In this document: positions 16,894-25,499 of the stretch, piece after piece
How the letters are laid out: the number at the start of each line of letters is the position of its first letter
Position numbering within the stretch: the first letter of the stretch is position 1
Assembly: GCA_964368075.1 (NCBI GenBank)
Contig: CAYJAD010000001.1
Location: 115,613 to 179,612 of the forward strand
Length of the DNA stretch: 64,000 nucleotides
Direction: 5' to 3'
Origin: CAYJAD01 sp964368075
GTDB taxonomy: Bacteria > Desulfobacterota > Desulfovibrionia > Desulfovibrionales > Desulfovibrionaceae
Position numbers and translations under genes: made by a program
The notes under the pieces: model-generated
What the model was told of the DNA's origin: nothing
Databases searched by the model: none
The model's input: only the letters and a program-made list of their open reading frames with translations

Positions 16894-18300
16894 TTACTTG
16901 TTAAAACGTACCAAAAACATACCACAGAATTTTTTATCTCTATATATTTCTACTCTATAAAGACTGCCGCCATTATCTACAGAGTAGCTTGTAATAAAGT
17001 TCTTACTGCTAAACTCTTTTAAATTTTCGTCTTTTAGTCCTGTATTGGCACCAATGGCATTTACTCTGTAGCCTTTAGGGGCAAGCGTAGCAAAGTTTTT
17101 CTTTACTTGCACTATTTCACCAAAGCGCACTTGTTTTCCCTTGCCGTCCACTGTTACTTTTACACTGGTAAGGCTTGTATCCAATTCATGCCAATCGGGG
17201 TTAATGGTGGTCAGCAATCTATTTCCATAATGTACTTGCAAAGCTTTATCCTTAGGCAAAACAGCCATGATAGGTTTTGAAGTTACAAGAGCTTGTTCTT
17301 TTAAGGGTTGTAATGGAAGAAAGCGAATGCTTCTGCGCACGTCTTCTAAAGGTAAAATAATACGTCCATCCATAAAATTGACACTTAAATCGCTGTATAA
17401 AGCCTTGCGTACACCCTCAAGATTTAAATCAAAGTCACGACTCAGCTCTATACCTAGCGTTTGTGCAAAGCTTTCAATCATATGCAAGTGATAATAAGTG
17501 CGTTTTACCACAGGCAAATTCTTGCTGGCCTCCAAGCCAAAAGCAGGCTTACCATGACGTACAGCAAACCAAGACAGGCTTTTTTCCATTTCCTTATCGC
17601 CTTTTGCTGTCATAGTATCATGTACATGCATTATATGATCAGGATCGAGCAAATGCTTATTGACTGCAGCAGTCACAAAGGCTGCCGTATCAATAAGCTC
17701 CACTTGCTTTTCCACAAGTGCATTGCCCTTGGGCACTTGCATCAATGGCATACGCGCCTGATCAATAATAATCGACTGCCCCCAGCGTTTAGGCCCATGC
17801 CATTTATCTACATATTTAGGGCGATAGTAACCGCTACCATCGTGCAAATTCAATACAAGACATACCGAAGGGTCGCGAATTATCTCTTGAATTCGAGAGA
17901 CAATTTTATACTGTGGATCCGCTCTGTCGAGTGCAGCAAATTTTCTATTCATATCGCCGTGAATGCCACGAGAACTTTTTATGATGCTAGGAAAATTTAA
18001 ATTAGGAACCACCCATAAAGTCCCTTTTTTTGCCGTATAGCGTGTAGCAATAAGCGTAGCTGCGGAAAAGCCTCCGGGTTCATCGCCTTGAATGCCACCA
18101 ATAACTAAAAGCACAGGCCCCTCTTGGCCTTTCTTGAAAAAAGAAAAGTCAAGATGATCTGAATGTGTACGCTTTTGAGAAGACTTTACTTCTTTTGCCA
18201 AAGCCGGCGATGAAAAAATACAGCAAAGCAAAGTCAACAAAAAGTATACTGCGCTAAAACCTTGCACCACAACTCTATTTTTTTGAAATTTATATGGCAT
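16894..18300 (-). CDS. M99-family carboxypeptidase, Csd4/Pgp1-like (cell-shape peptidase)
   Basis: The 468-residue protein has a signal peptide (VYFLLTLLCCIFSSPALA) and a zinc carboxypeptidase fold. GGIQGDEPGGFSAATL near residues 68-83 carries the Gln-x-x-Glu zinc pair that marks the M99 family (Gln46/Glu49 in H. pylori Csd4). LNLHDGSGYYRP near 150 supplies the zinc His. FGLEASKNLP near 257 holds the catalytic Glu. These enzymes trim the D-amino acid from uncrosslinked muropeptide tripeptides in the periplasm and set helical or curved shape in Helicobacter and Campylobacter. The C-terminal third (about 320-468) is beta-rich, as in Csd4. It is a single minus-strand gene between rho and htpX. 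The assignment to Csd4/Pgp1 rests on the visible Q-x-x-E motif and length. Confidence 0.82.
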   Translation of the reverse strand: MPYKFQKNRVVVQGFSAVYFLLTLLCCIFSSPALAKEVKSSQKRTHSDHLDFSFFKKGQEGPVLLVIGGIQGDEPGGFSAATLIATRYTAKKGTLWVVPNLNFPSIIKSSRGIHGDMNRKFAALDRADPQYKIVSRIQEIIRDPSVCLVLNLHDGSGYYRPKYVDKWHGPKRWGQSIIIDQARMPLMQVPKGNALVEKQVELIDTAAFVTAAVNKHLLDPDHIMHVHDTMTAKGDKEMEKSLSWFAVRHGKPAFGLEASKNLPVVKRTYYHLHMIESFAQTLGIELSRDFDLNLEGVRKALYSDLSVNFMDGRIILPLEDVRRSIRFLPLQPLKEQALVTSKPIMAVLPKDKALQVHYGNRLLTTINPDWHELDTSLTSVKVTVDGKGKQVRFGEIVQVKKNFATLAPKGYRVNAIGANTGLKDENLKEFSSKNFITSYSVDNGGSLYRVEIYRDKKFCGMFLVRFNK

Positions 18301-18499
18301 AGTATGATAATATAAAGTTAAAAGTATACATAAACTTTACTGAACATATACCCTCAAAATAGAGAAAAATACACATTTTCAGTAAACTACAACGACCTAA
18401 TATAATACAATCCCCCTGCGCACAAGTAAAGTTATAAATTTTTCCATTAAAATATAGTCAAAAGCAAAATGATGCTTATTTTCCCTCTAAGGAGAGATT

Positions 18500-19357
18500 A
18501 TGACCAGTCAAATAAAAACCGTATTATTACTTGCCCTACTTTCTGCTGTCGTCATTATTTTAGGTGGCGCTCTTGGTGGTAAAGTTGGTATTTTTATAGC
18601 TTTTGCTCTTGCTCTTGGTATGAACGTGGCATCTTATTGGTATTCAGATAAAATTGTTTTAAAAATGTACGATGCCCAAGAGCTTAGGCAGCAAGACGCC
18701 CCTGCCCTTCATGCCATGGTAGAAACTTTGGCCCAGCGCGCCGGTATTCCAAAACCTCTTATTTGTAGAATACCGGAACAAGCCCCCAATGCTTTTGCCA
18801 CAGGCCGAGACCCAGAGCATGGCGTTGTGGCCGTTACAGATGGGCTTATGCAACTACTTACTCCTGAGGAGCTTGAGGGGGTTATTGCGCACGAAATTGG
18901 CCACATTGCCAATAGAGATATACTTATTCAAACTGTAGCCGGAGTATTGGCTTCTGCTATCGTGAGCATAGCCAATATGATGCAATTTGCAGCTATTTTT
19001 GGTGTAGGGCGCCAAGACGAAGAAGGCGGAGGGAACATTTTTTCTTCGTTATTACTCATTATTTTAGCCCCTATAGCCGCCGCCCTTATTCAGATGGCCA
19101 TTTCTCGCTCCCGTGAGTATTTAGCCGATGATACAGGCGCGCGCATTTGCAGACAACCATTGGCCTTAGCTGGCGCTTTGCGAAAATTGCAACATTACAA
19201 TGAGCAAATTCCTCTTCAAAAAGGCAATGCCAGTACAGAGCAAATGTTTATTGTTTCGCCCCTTTTTCCTAAAGGATTGAGCGGACTTTTTAGCACACAT
19301 CCCCCCATTGAGGAAAGAATTGAGCGTTTGCAACAAATGTCCAAACAAGGCAATTAA
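18500..19357 (+). CDS. htpX: Membrane zinc metalloprotease HtpX
   Basis: The 285-residue protein is an inner-membrane M48 protease that degrades misfolded membrane proteins. Two N-terminal membrane segments (residues about 6-24 and 28-46) are followed by the zinc site HEIGHIANRD near 133, two further hydrophobic segments (about 146-165 and 175-195), and the third ligand in SRSREYLADDTGARI. The C-terminal FSTHPPIEERIERLQQM is typical. The ATG has an AAGGAGAG site six bases upstream. It precedes the acetyltransferase gene by 22 bases and is probably cotranscribed with it. It complements the periplasmic M48 enzyme at 7525. Confidence 0.94.
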   Translation: MTSQIKTVLLLALLSAVVIILGGALGGKVGIFIAFALALGMNVASYWYSDKIVLKMYDAQELRQQDAPALHAMVETLAQRAGIPKPLICRIPEQAPNAFATGRDPEHGVVAVTDGLMQLLTPEELEGVIAHEIGHIANRDILIQTVAGVLASAIVSIANMMQFAAIFGVGRQDEEGGGNIFSSLLLIILAPIAAALIQMAISRSREYLADDTGARICRQPLALAGALRKLQHYNEQIPLQKGNASTEQMFIVSPLFPKGLSGLFSTHPPIEERIERLQQMSKQGN

Positions 19358-19379
19358 TAAATTGGTAGAAAGGAAAAAT

Positions 19380-20021
19380 ATGAAGACTGTAATTAGAAAA
19401 GAACTTCCTTCCGATTTTGCACGTGTAGAAGAAATTGCCAGAGATGCCTTTTGGAATCTCTACTTCCCCGGTGCACATGAACACTATGTGGTGCACACCA
19501 TGCGCACGCACAAAGATTTTATTGCAGATTTAGCCTTTGTTATTGAAGTAGATGGAAAAGTGGAAGGCGCTATTTTCTACACACATTCACATATAGCCCT
19601 TCATACAGGAGATGTTTTTAAAACCATCAGTTTTGGTCCAGCTTTTATTTCGCCTTCTTTGCAAAGACAATCTTTGGGGCGTAAGCTCATTTCACACTCT
19701 TTGGAAGAAGCAAAAAAAATGGGATATTCTGGCGTCTTAACTTTAGGTTATCCTTATCATTATGCGCCCTATGGTTTCGTGGGTGGCAAAAAATATTCCA
19801 TTTCTATGGATGATGGAAAATATTATCAAGGATTACTTGCTTTACCCTTGCAAGAAAAAGCCTTTGAAAATGTCGCAGGACATGCTGTTTTTTCAAATGT
19901 TTTTAATGTGAGCGAAGAGGATGTGCTTAACTTTGAAAGCACCCTCCCCTTCAAGGAAAAAAAAGTACAACCAAGCCAAGAAGAATTTGCAGTGGCGTGT
20001 TCTGCCATTGACGAAGACTAG
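19380..20021 (+). CDS. GNAT family N-acetyltransferase (YhbS-like)
   Basis: The 213-residue protein shows the GNAT core: TVIRKELPSDFARVEEIARDAFW at the start, DLAFVIEVDGKVEGAIFYTHS (strands 2-3), and the acetyl-CoA pyrophosphate loop SPSLQRQSLGRKLISHSLEEAKKMGYSGVLTLG near residues 95-128, followed by YYAPYGFVGG-like residues. I start at ATG 19380, which has AAAGGAAAA before it; the upstream in-frame start lies inside htpX. The substrate is unknown; the closest described group is the YhbS-type acetyltransferases, which act on small molecules or proteins. Confidence 0.85.
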   Translation: MKTVIRKELPSDFARVEEIARDAFWNLYFPGAHEHYVVHTMRTHKDFIADLAFVIEVDGKVEGAIFYTHSHIALHTGDVFKTISFGPAFISPSLQRQSLGRKLISHSLEEAKKMGYSGVLTLGYPYHYAPYGFVGGKKYSISMDDGKYYQGLLALPLQEKAFENVAGHAVFSNVFNVSEEDVLNFESTLPFKEKKVQPSQEEFAVACSAIDED

Positions 20022-20093
20022 AGCATATTAACAAAAAAACTTTTCAGTTAGTTCGCAAAATCTCTAAGTGCTTTATTGAAAGGAGGCTTTTTT

Positions 20094-20741
20094 ATGAAGA
20101 AAACAATAGTAAAATTACCATGTATGCTTCTTGTATGTTGTTTTTTACTTACTGTAACCATACATAATGCAGAAGCTTTCCCACAAAAACTTTGCCCCAC
20201 ACAAAGTCTTGATACCGGTACCTTTATTGGTGAGTTTTCCAGTGCAAATGGGGATACAGTCTACATTCGCACTGATGATTCTGCAGCACATTTCTTGTTT
20301 ATGGCAGATATGCCCAAAGGAGAGGCAAAAAAAACTATTGCTCAAAAAAAAGGTATGAAAGCAAAAATTAGCTATAGTTTGGAACAAAAATTAAACGCTA
20401 CTGGCAAGCAATGTATTCAAGAATATAAAATACAAAAAATAGAAGATGTACCCCAAGATACTCCGCTCAGCTCTTTTGAAAAATTGTGTACCGCAAAAGT
20501 GTATAGCAAAGGACTACTTGAGGGAATATTTGAAGATGCTTTAGAAGCTGATTATGCTACAATTTTTTTACGTGTAGACGGAGAACGCTTTAGCTTGTTG
20601 GGTAGCCCTGAAAAAATATTTGGCAAAAGACCAAACAAGGGCGATAAAGTTTCGGTAAATTTGCAACTTGAGCGTTTTTGGGATTGGGAAGCATGCACAA
20701 CCACCTATAGTGGAACATCTGGCAAAATTTTAACCAAATAA
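20094..20741 (+). CDS. Secreted protein of two ~85-residue Cys-bounded repeats, function unknown
   Basis: A strong AAAGGAGG site sets ATG 20094 as start. The 215-residue product has a signal peptide ending near AEA-FPQ (residue about 24), so it is periplasmic or secreted. The mature part is an internal duplication. Repeat 1 (about 28-110) opens with KLCPTQSLDTGTFIGEF and closes with CIQEYKI; repeat 2 (about 125-210) opens with KLCTAKVYSKGLLEGIF and closes with CTTTYSG. Each has one Cys near each end, a strand resembling VYIRTDDSAAHFLF or IFLRVDGERFSLLG, and a G-K-V/A-like turn about 60 residues in, suggesting a disulfide closing each small beta domain. I do not recognise the family. It stands alone between the acetyltransferase gene and convergent adk. 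Confidence 0.7.
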   Translation: MKKTIVKLPCMLLVCCFLLTVTIHNAEAFPQKLCPTQSLDTGTFIGEFSSANGDTVYIRTDDSAAHFLFMADMPKGEAKKTIAQKKGMKAKISYSLEQKLNATGKQCIQEYKIQKIEDVPQDTPLSSFEKLCTAKVYSKGLLEGIFEDALEADYATIFLRVDGERFSLLGSPEKIFGKRPNKGDKVSVNLQLERFWDWEACTTTYSGTSGKILTK

Positions 20742-20853
20742 AAAGCTCTGCACCATATTTTTTAATCGAATTTTGCGCATAACAAAAAGGACGTAACATT
20801 CCAAAAGCCTCTGCACAATCATTTTTCCATACATATTCATAAATAAAAATATA

Positions 20854-20890
20854 AAAAAACAGTCATGAGCGTAAAGCCCATGACTGTTTT
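20854..20890 (-). terminator. Terminator of adk (possibly bidirectional)
   Basis: An ACAGTCATG/CATGACTGT stem is flanked by A7 on the left and T4 on the right, so on the minus strand it ends in a T run just past adk. It could also act weakly on plus-strand transcripts. Confidence 0.8.
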
Positions 20891-20911
20891 ACATGATTTT
20901 ATAAGAATTTC

Positions 20912-21583
20912 TTATGCAAGCTGAGAAAGTAAGGTTTCTTTAATAGAATCAATACTTCCTTCGCCATTTAATTCAATATATTTGGGCGAACCACTTTTAG
21001 CAACATCTTTATAAAAATATGCTGCGGCCAAGGTGCCATCTTCTGTATTGTAATAGATGTCATGGCGCTTATTAATAGCGGCTTCATCTTGGTCATCGCT
21101 ACGCGAAGAAAGATCGCCACTGCATACACGACAGACTTCACCATTAGGTTTAATGGCATCAATAAAAATATTATTGGGGTGATTATTATTGTTTTTGCAA
21201 AGGCGACGCCCCATAATGCGTTGCTTTGCAATTTCGCGTGGTAACAAAATTTCAATAACATAATCCAAAGACATATTTTCGGCTTGCAAAGCTTCCCACA
21301 ATTTTTTCGCTTGCACTATATTACGGGGGAAACCGTCAAGCAACCAACCGCCAGCCCCCTTAGCTTTAAGAGTTTCTAAAATCATAGGAATGGTAATTTC
21401 GTCAGGTACTAAATCACCACGATCGATATATTCTTTGGCTTTTTTGCCAAGCTCTGTCCCACCACCAATATGCTCACGGAAAATTGCACCGGATTCAATA
21501 TGCGCAAGGTTATACTTTTCTTTTACTAAGTCACCTTGTGTGCCTTTACCGCTGCCATTGGGGCCAAAAATCAGAATATTCAC
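20912..21583 (-). CDS. adk: Adenylate kinase
   Basis: The enzyme balances ATP, ADP and AMP (ATP + AMP to 2 ADP). The P-loop is GPNGSGKGTQ at residues about 7-16, the AMP-binding part is SGAIFREHIGGGTELGKK, and DGFPRN carries the conserved Arg. The LID region has Cys/His residues (RLCKNN..., CRVCSGDL) consistent with a zinc-bound LID, as in many anaerobes. The start is best placed at GTG 21583, six bases after a perfect GGAGG; the TTG at 21586 is too close to it. The product is 223 residues. The insertion within the LID (NNNNHPNNIFIDAIKPNG) is longer than in E. coli Adk. Confidence 0.94.
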   Translation of the reverse strand: MNILIFGPNGSGKGTQGDLVKEKYNLAHIESGAIFREHIGGGTELGKKAKEYIDRGDLVPDEITIPMILETLKAKGAGGWLLDGFPRNIVQAKKLWEALQAENMSLDYVIEILLPREIAKQRIMGRRLCKNNNNHPNNIFIDAIKPNGEVCRVCSGDLSSRSDDQDEAAINKRHDIYYNTEDGTLAAAYFYKDVAKSGSPKYIELNGEGSIDSIKETLLSQLA

Positions 21584-21851
21584 CAAAAACCTCCAAACTT
21601 TAGACTCTGTTATTAAAAGTCTTCCGAAGAAGAAACCACACCATAAAACTGTTGTAACATGACATATAAATCAACAGGTGTAAAATAACTTAGGCGCTTT
21701 ATTCTTGTCAATGAATTTTGAGATTTTTTTCACAAAACATGTACTTCACTATGCTCTGTGGTAAATGGTTTTCTAAAATTCTGGCTTTAGCAAATCTGCT
21801 AGGCAATCAATGTTTCTCACAGCGACAAAGTCGCATGCGTCGTTTCGCCCT

Positions 21852-22574
21852 TTAACCGCCTAAGTACGCTTCTTTCACTTTAGGATTAGCCAATAGTTCC
21901 TTACCACTGCCTTGTAATACTATGCGCCCCACTTCTAAAATATAGGCATGGTGCGCAATAGAAAGCGCAGCAAAAGCATTTTGCTCTACCAAAAGAATAG
22001 TTTTACCTTCAGCATTAATGCGTAAAATAATATTAAAAATCTCTTTTACTAACAAAGGAGCAAGACCCAAGGAAGGCTCATCGAGCATGAGTAAGTCAGG
22101 CCTGCTCATGAGTGCGCGCCCTACGGCCAACATTTGCTGCTCGCCACCGGAAAGAGTTCCCCCTTTTTGCCACGAACGTTCGCGCAAACGTGGAAATAAG
22201 GTGTAAATCCAGTCGATGTCATCGGCTATACCTTGTATATCCTTACGCGTATAAGCTCCAAGGTGCAAATTTTCTTCCACAGTCAGATGAGGTAAAATAC
22301 GGCGTCCTTCAGGGGAAAGTGAAATACCGTGCGGCACCATGTCTTCCGGCGGTAAACCAACAAGTGAAAGAGGACTGCTTTCTTCATGGCGCTTAAATTG
22401 AATTTGCCCGCTAACATTTTTATTCAACCCTGCAATAGAGCGAATAATACTGCTTTTACCTGCCCCATTGGCTCCAATAAGTGTAACAATGCTCCCACGA
22501 GGAATTTCTAAATCAACTCCTTGTACGGCTTCAATGCCACCATAACGAACTTTTAAATCTTGTATTTTTAACAT
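21852..22574 (-). CDS. livF: Branched-chain amino acid ABC transporter ATPase LivF
   Basis: The 240-residue ATPase energises high-affinity uptake of Leu, Ile and Val (HAAT family). Walker A is GANGAGKSS near residue 35, the signature TLSGGEQQMLAVGRALM near 138, and Walker B LLMLDEPSLGLAP. The phrase LVEQNAFAALSIAHHAYILEVGRIVLQG is typical of LivF. It is the last gene of a livHMGF operon read on the minus strand, 42 bases after livG, with AAAGGTAAG before the ATG. Confidence 0.94.
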   Translation of the reverse strand: MLKIQDLKVRYGGIEAVQGVDLEIPRGSIVTLIGANGAGKSSIIRSIAGLNKNVSGQIQFKRHEESSPLSLVGLPPEDMVPHGISLSPEGRRILPHLTVEENLHLGAYTRKDIQGIADDIDWIYTLFPRLRERSWQKGGTLSGGEQQMLAVGRALMSRPDLLMLDEPSLGLAPLLVKEIFNIILRINAEGKTILLVEQNAFAALSIAHHAYILEVGRIVLQGSGKELLANPKVKEAYLGG

Positions 22575-22616
22575 ATCTTACCTTTGCTTACGCAAAAAAT
22601 AGCCTCGTCAAAAAAG

Positions 22617-23420
22617 TTAATACACAGCATCATCGCCCAAGTAAGCTTTAATAACTTCAGGGTTATTGCGTATGGATTCAGCATCACCTTCGGCAATAAG
22701 ACTGCCATATTCCATAACCCAAATGTATTGGCACACACCCATAACGACCTTCATATCGTGCTCAATAAGCAAAATAGTTAGTCCAAATTCATCGCGTAAA
22801 TGCTGAATAAAGTGCATAAGCTCAATACTTTCTTGAGGATTCATGCCGGCGGCGGGTTCATCAAGCAAAAGAAATTTAGGCTTTGTGGCTAAAGCACGCG
22901 CTATTTCCAAACGCCGTTGAGCCCCATAAGGAAGACTGTGCGCTTTTTCTTGGGCATAAATGCCAAGATCGAGTTTTTCAATAAAATAATGCGCTTGCTC
23001 GCGAATAGATTTTTCTTCTTTGGAAAACATAGGTAAAGCCAAGGGCGCCATCCACCAAGGGTAAGAGCGTCGCACATGACAGCCTACCATAACATTTTCC
23101 ACAGCGGTAAGATGCTGAGAAAGGCGAATATTTTGAAAAGTACGAGCCATACCAGCTTTACAAACTCTATGCGGTTCTTTTCCAGTAATAATTTTCCCGT
23201 CAAAGCGCACCTGCCCTTCCTGCGGTGTGTAAAAACCACTGATAACGTTAAAAGCGGTGGTTTTTCCGGCACCATTGGGGCCAATAAGCCCTACAATACT
23301 GCCCTTAGGTATAGCCATAGAAAGTTCATTAACTGCAATAACGCCGCCAAAGCGCATAATGATATTTTCAACACTCAATAAGGCTTCACTGGGTTGTGGT
23401 TTTATGAAGGATGTACTCAT
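22617..23420 (-). CDS. livG: Branched-chain amino acid ABC transporter ATPase LivG
   Basis: This is the second ATPase of the Liv system, 267 residues from ATG 23420. That start overlaps the livM stop codon as ATGA and has GGAGG upstream; a longer in-frame start at 23453 is less likely. Walker A is GPNGAGKTT, the signature region is LPYGAQRRLEIARALA, and Walker B is FLLLDEPAAGMNP. The LivG-specific insertion between them (HVRRSYPWWMAPLALPMFSKEEK) is present. It forms a heterodimer with LivF on the cytoplasmic face of LivH-LivM. Confidence 0.94.
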   Translation of the reverse strand: MSTSFIKPQPSEALLSVENIIMRFGGVIAVNELSMAIPKGSIVGLIGPNGAGKTTAFNVISGFYTPQEGQVRFDGKIITGKEPHRVCKAGMARTFQNIRLSQHLTAVENVMVGCHVRRSYPWWMAPLALPMFSKEEKSIREQAHYFIEKLDLGIYAQEKAHSLPYGAQRRLEIARALATKPKFLLLDEPAAGMNPQESIELMHFIQHLRDEFGLTILLIEHDMKVVMGVCQYIWVMEYGSLIAEGDAESIRNNPEVIKAYLGDDAVY

Positions 23421-24448
23421 TTCTTCCTCCAAAAAGACGTCAACGTTGACCATGTAATTTCGCGCATTCCCATGATGCCTTCACGTCTAAAGAGAATAAT
23501 AGCCAAAAGAAACAAAGAAAACAAAACCATACGCATACCGGGTATGCCGGGAATTTGAAAGAAACCAAAATCCATCGGCTCTTCTAAGGCACGCATCCAT
23601 TCTAAAGAAATGGTAATAACTGTAGCACCAAGCAAAGAACCAGTAATGGAACCCAGCCCACCGGCAACTACAAACATAAGCACGTTAAAAGTCAACAAGA
23701 AGTTAAACATCTTAGGGTCAATGGTAGAAAGGTGACTGCCTAACAAGGCACCGCCCACACCTGCAAAAAATGCCCCTATGCAAAAAGAAAGCACTTTGTA
23801 ATAAAATACGTTAATACCCATAACTTTCGCGGCAATTTCATTGTCACGAATACATTTGAACACGTTACCATAGTTGCTATTTATGAGGCGCACAATAAAG
23901 ACAAGAGAAATAAGTAACCAAATAAAACAGGTTAACAAATCTGCATGACCGGGGATACCTTTAATCCCCAAAGAACCGTTGGTAACAGGAATAGCGTTCA
24001 CAATAAGCACACGAATAATTTCAGCAAAACCCAAAGTAGCTATACCGAGATAGTCGTCACCTAAGCGAAGCACAGGCAAGCCAATCAGCAAAGCAAAAAA
24101 GGCCGCCACAAATCCCCCAGCCAACACCGAAACCCAAAAAGGTGCAAAAATCTCAGAAAAAGGCCAAATCATGGGTTCTAGTAACCACATCATTTCTTTT
24201 TGTGCGGGACTTAAAATAAACAGTGCCGACACATAGGCGCCAATGGCAATAAAACCCGCATGTCCCAAAGAAAATAAGCCTGTAAAGCCATAAATAAAAT
24301 TAAGAGACAATGCCAAAATAGCATTAATAAATATGAGTTTTAAAATATATATTTGGTAATCGCCCAAGAACAGAGCCGCTTGATCCACCAAAAGTATGCC
24401 AAGCAACATAAGACCAATGGTCAAAAAAGTGGTTGGTTGTACGCGCAT
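23417..24448 (-). CDS. livM: Branched-chain amino acid ABC transporter permease LivM
   Basis: The 343-residue integral membrane protein has about 9-10 hydrophobic segments and the BPD_transp_2 pattern (LNFIYGFTGLFSLGHAGFIAIGAYVSAL; RDNEIAAKVMGINVFYYKVLSFCIGAFFAGVGGAL). It pairs with LivH to form the channel. It overlaps livG by four bases (ATGA) and livH by one (TAATG), so translation is tightly coupled. GGAGG precedes its start. Confidence 0.94.
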   Translation of the reverse strand: MRVQPTTFLTIGLMLLGILLVDQAALFLGDYQIYILKLIFINAILALSLNFIYGFTGLFSLGHAGFIAIGAYVSALFILSPAQKEMMWLLEPMIWPFSEIFAPFWVSVLAGGFVAAFFALLIGLPVLRLGDDYLGIATLGFAEIIRVLIVNAIPVTNGSLGIKGIPGHADLLTCFIWLLISLVFIVRLINSNYGNVFKCIRDNEIAAKVMGINVFYYKVLSFCIGAFFAGVGGALLGSHLSTIDPKMFNFLLTFNVLMFVVAGGLGSITGSLLGATVITISLEWMRALEEPMDFGFFQIPGIPGMRMVLFSLFLLAIILFRREGIMGMREITWSTLTSFWRKK

Positions 24449-25341
24449 TAGATTTTTTCCTCCATGCGCTCACCAAATAATCCTGTGGGCTTAATGAGCA
24501 GAACAAGCACCAAGAGCACAAAAGCAAAAGCATCTCTGTAGCCGGACAAATGCGGCATAAAGGCCACTGTCATAATTTCTAAAAAGCCCAAAACAAGGCC
24601 GCCGATAACAGCTCCTTGAATGGATCCTATGCCACCAAACACAGCAGCGATAAAAGCTTTAAAGCCGGGAATAATTCCCATATAAGGATCAATTTTAGGG
24701 TAGCGCAAAGCCCACATAATGCCGGAAGCTGCCGCAAGAGCAGAACCTATACAGAAGGTTAAGGCAATAATTGTATTAACCTTTACACCTAGAAGGCGTG
24801 TGGTCTCAATATCTTTTGAAATGGCGCGCATGGCTAAGCCGGGTTTTGTGCGATAGACTATCCACAAAAGCACACTTACCAAAATAATGGTTATACCCGG
24901 TACAAAGGCCGTGAGAGGCAAAATACTCACGCCACCAAAATGCCACTGGGTTACTAGCCAATCTGGCTGAAGCACGGGACGCGGTAAACCGGTAAAAACA
25001 ACAACAGCCAAGCTTTCGATGAAAAAAGACACCGCAATGGCAGAAATAAGTGCTGAAATTCTTGGTGCTTCACGCAATGGTCTATAGGCTACGCGCTCTA
25101 CAAGCATACCACACAGCGAAGCTAGGGTAATGGCAATGACAGCGGCAAAAGCCCAAGGTAAACCAAAGGCAAAAGTGCCAAAAAAAACAAAGTATGCCCC
25201 TAACATCAACACGTCACCGTGGGCGAAGTTAATTAAACGCAAAATACCGTAAACCATGGTATACCCAATGGCTATAAGCGCGTATAACGACCCCAAAGTT
25301 AAAGCATTGAAAAAATGTTGCAAGAACATTTCAAAGCTCAT
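24448..25341 (-). CDS. livH: Branched-chain amino acid ABC transporter permease LivH
   Basis: The 297-residue membrane protein has about 8 hydrophobic segments and LivH motifs (ALGSLYALIAIGYTMVYGILRLINFAHGDVLMLGAY; MRAISKDIETTRLLGVKVN; GGIGSIQGAVIGGLVLGFLE). It is the first gene of the operon, with AGGTGG before the ATG. The periplasmic binding protein (LivJ/K) that usually precedes livH is not next to it: the 158 bases upstream hold no gene and cobJ follows. The binding protein must be encoded elsewhere. Confidence 0.94.
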   Translation of the reverse strand: MSFEMFLQHFFNALTLGSLYALIAIGYTMVYGILRLINFAHGDVLMLGAYFVFFGTFAFGLPWAFAAVIAITLASLCGMLVERVAYRPLREAPRISALISAIAVSFFIESLAVVVFTGLPRPVLQPDWLVTQWHFGGVSILPLTAFVPGITIILVSVLLWIVYRTKPGLAMRAISKDIETTRLLGVKVNTIIALTFCIGSALAAASGIMWALRYPKIDPYMGIIPGFKAFIAAVFGGIGSIQGAVIGGLVLGFLEIMTVAFMPHLSGYRDAFAFVLLVLVLLIKPTGLFGERMEEKI

Positions 25342-25499
25342 GCGACCACCTAAATAAAAATAGAATTAAAAATGAATACGTTAAAAAATAATACCCTATG
25401 ATTTCTTAACGCATGGCAAAGGAAAAAGACAGGATAATGAAATAATTTTCCCATCATCCACCAATAGCTACCACAAAAAATTATAAAAGTACAGCAAAA

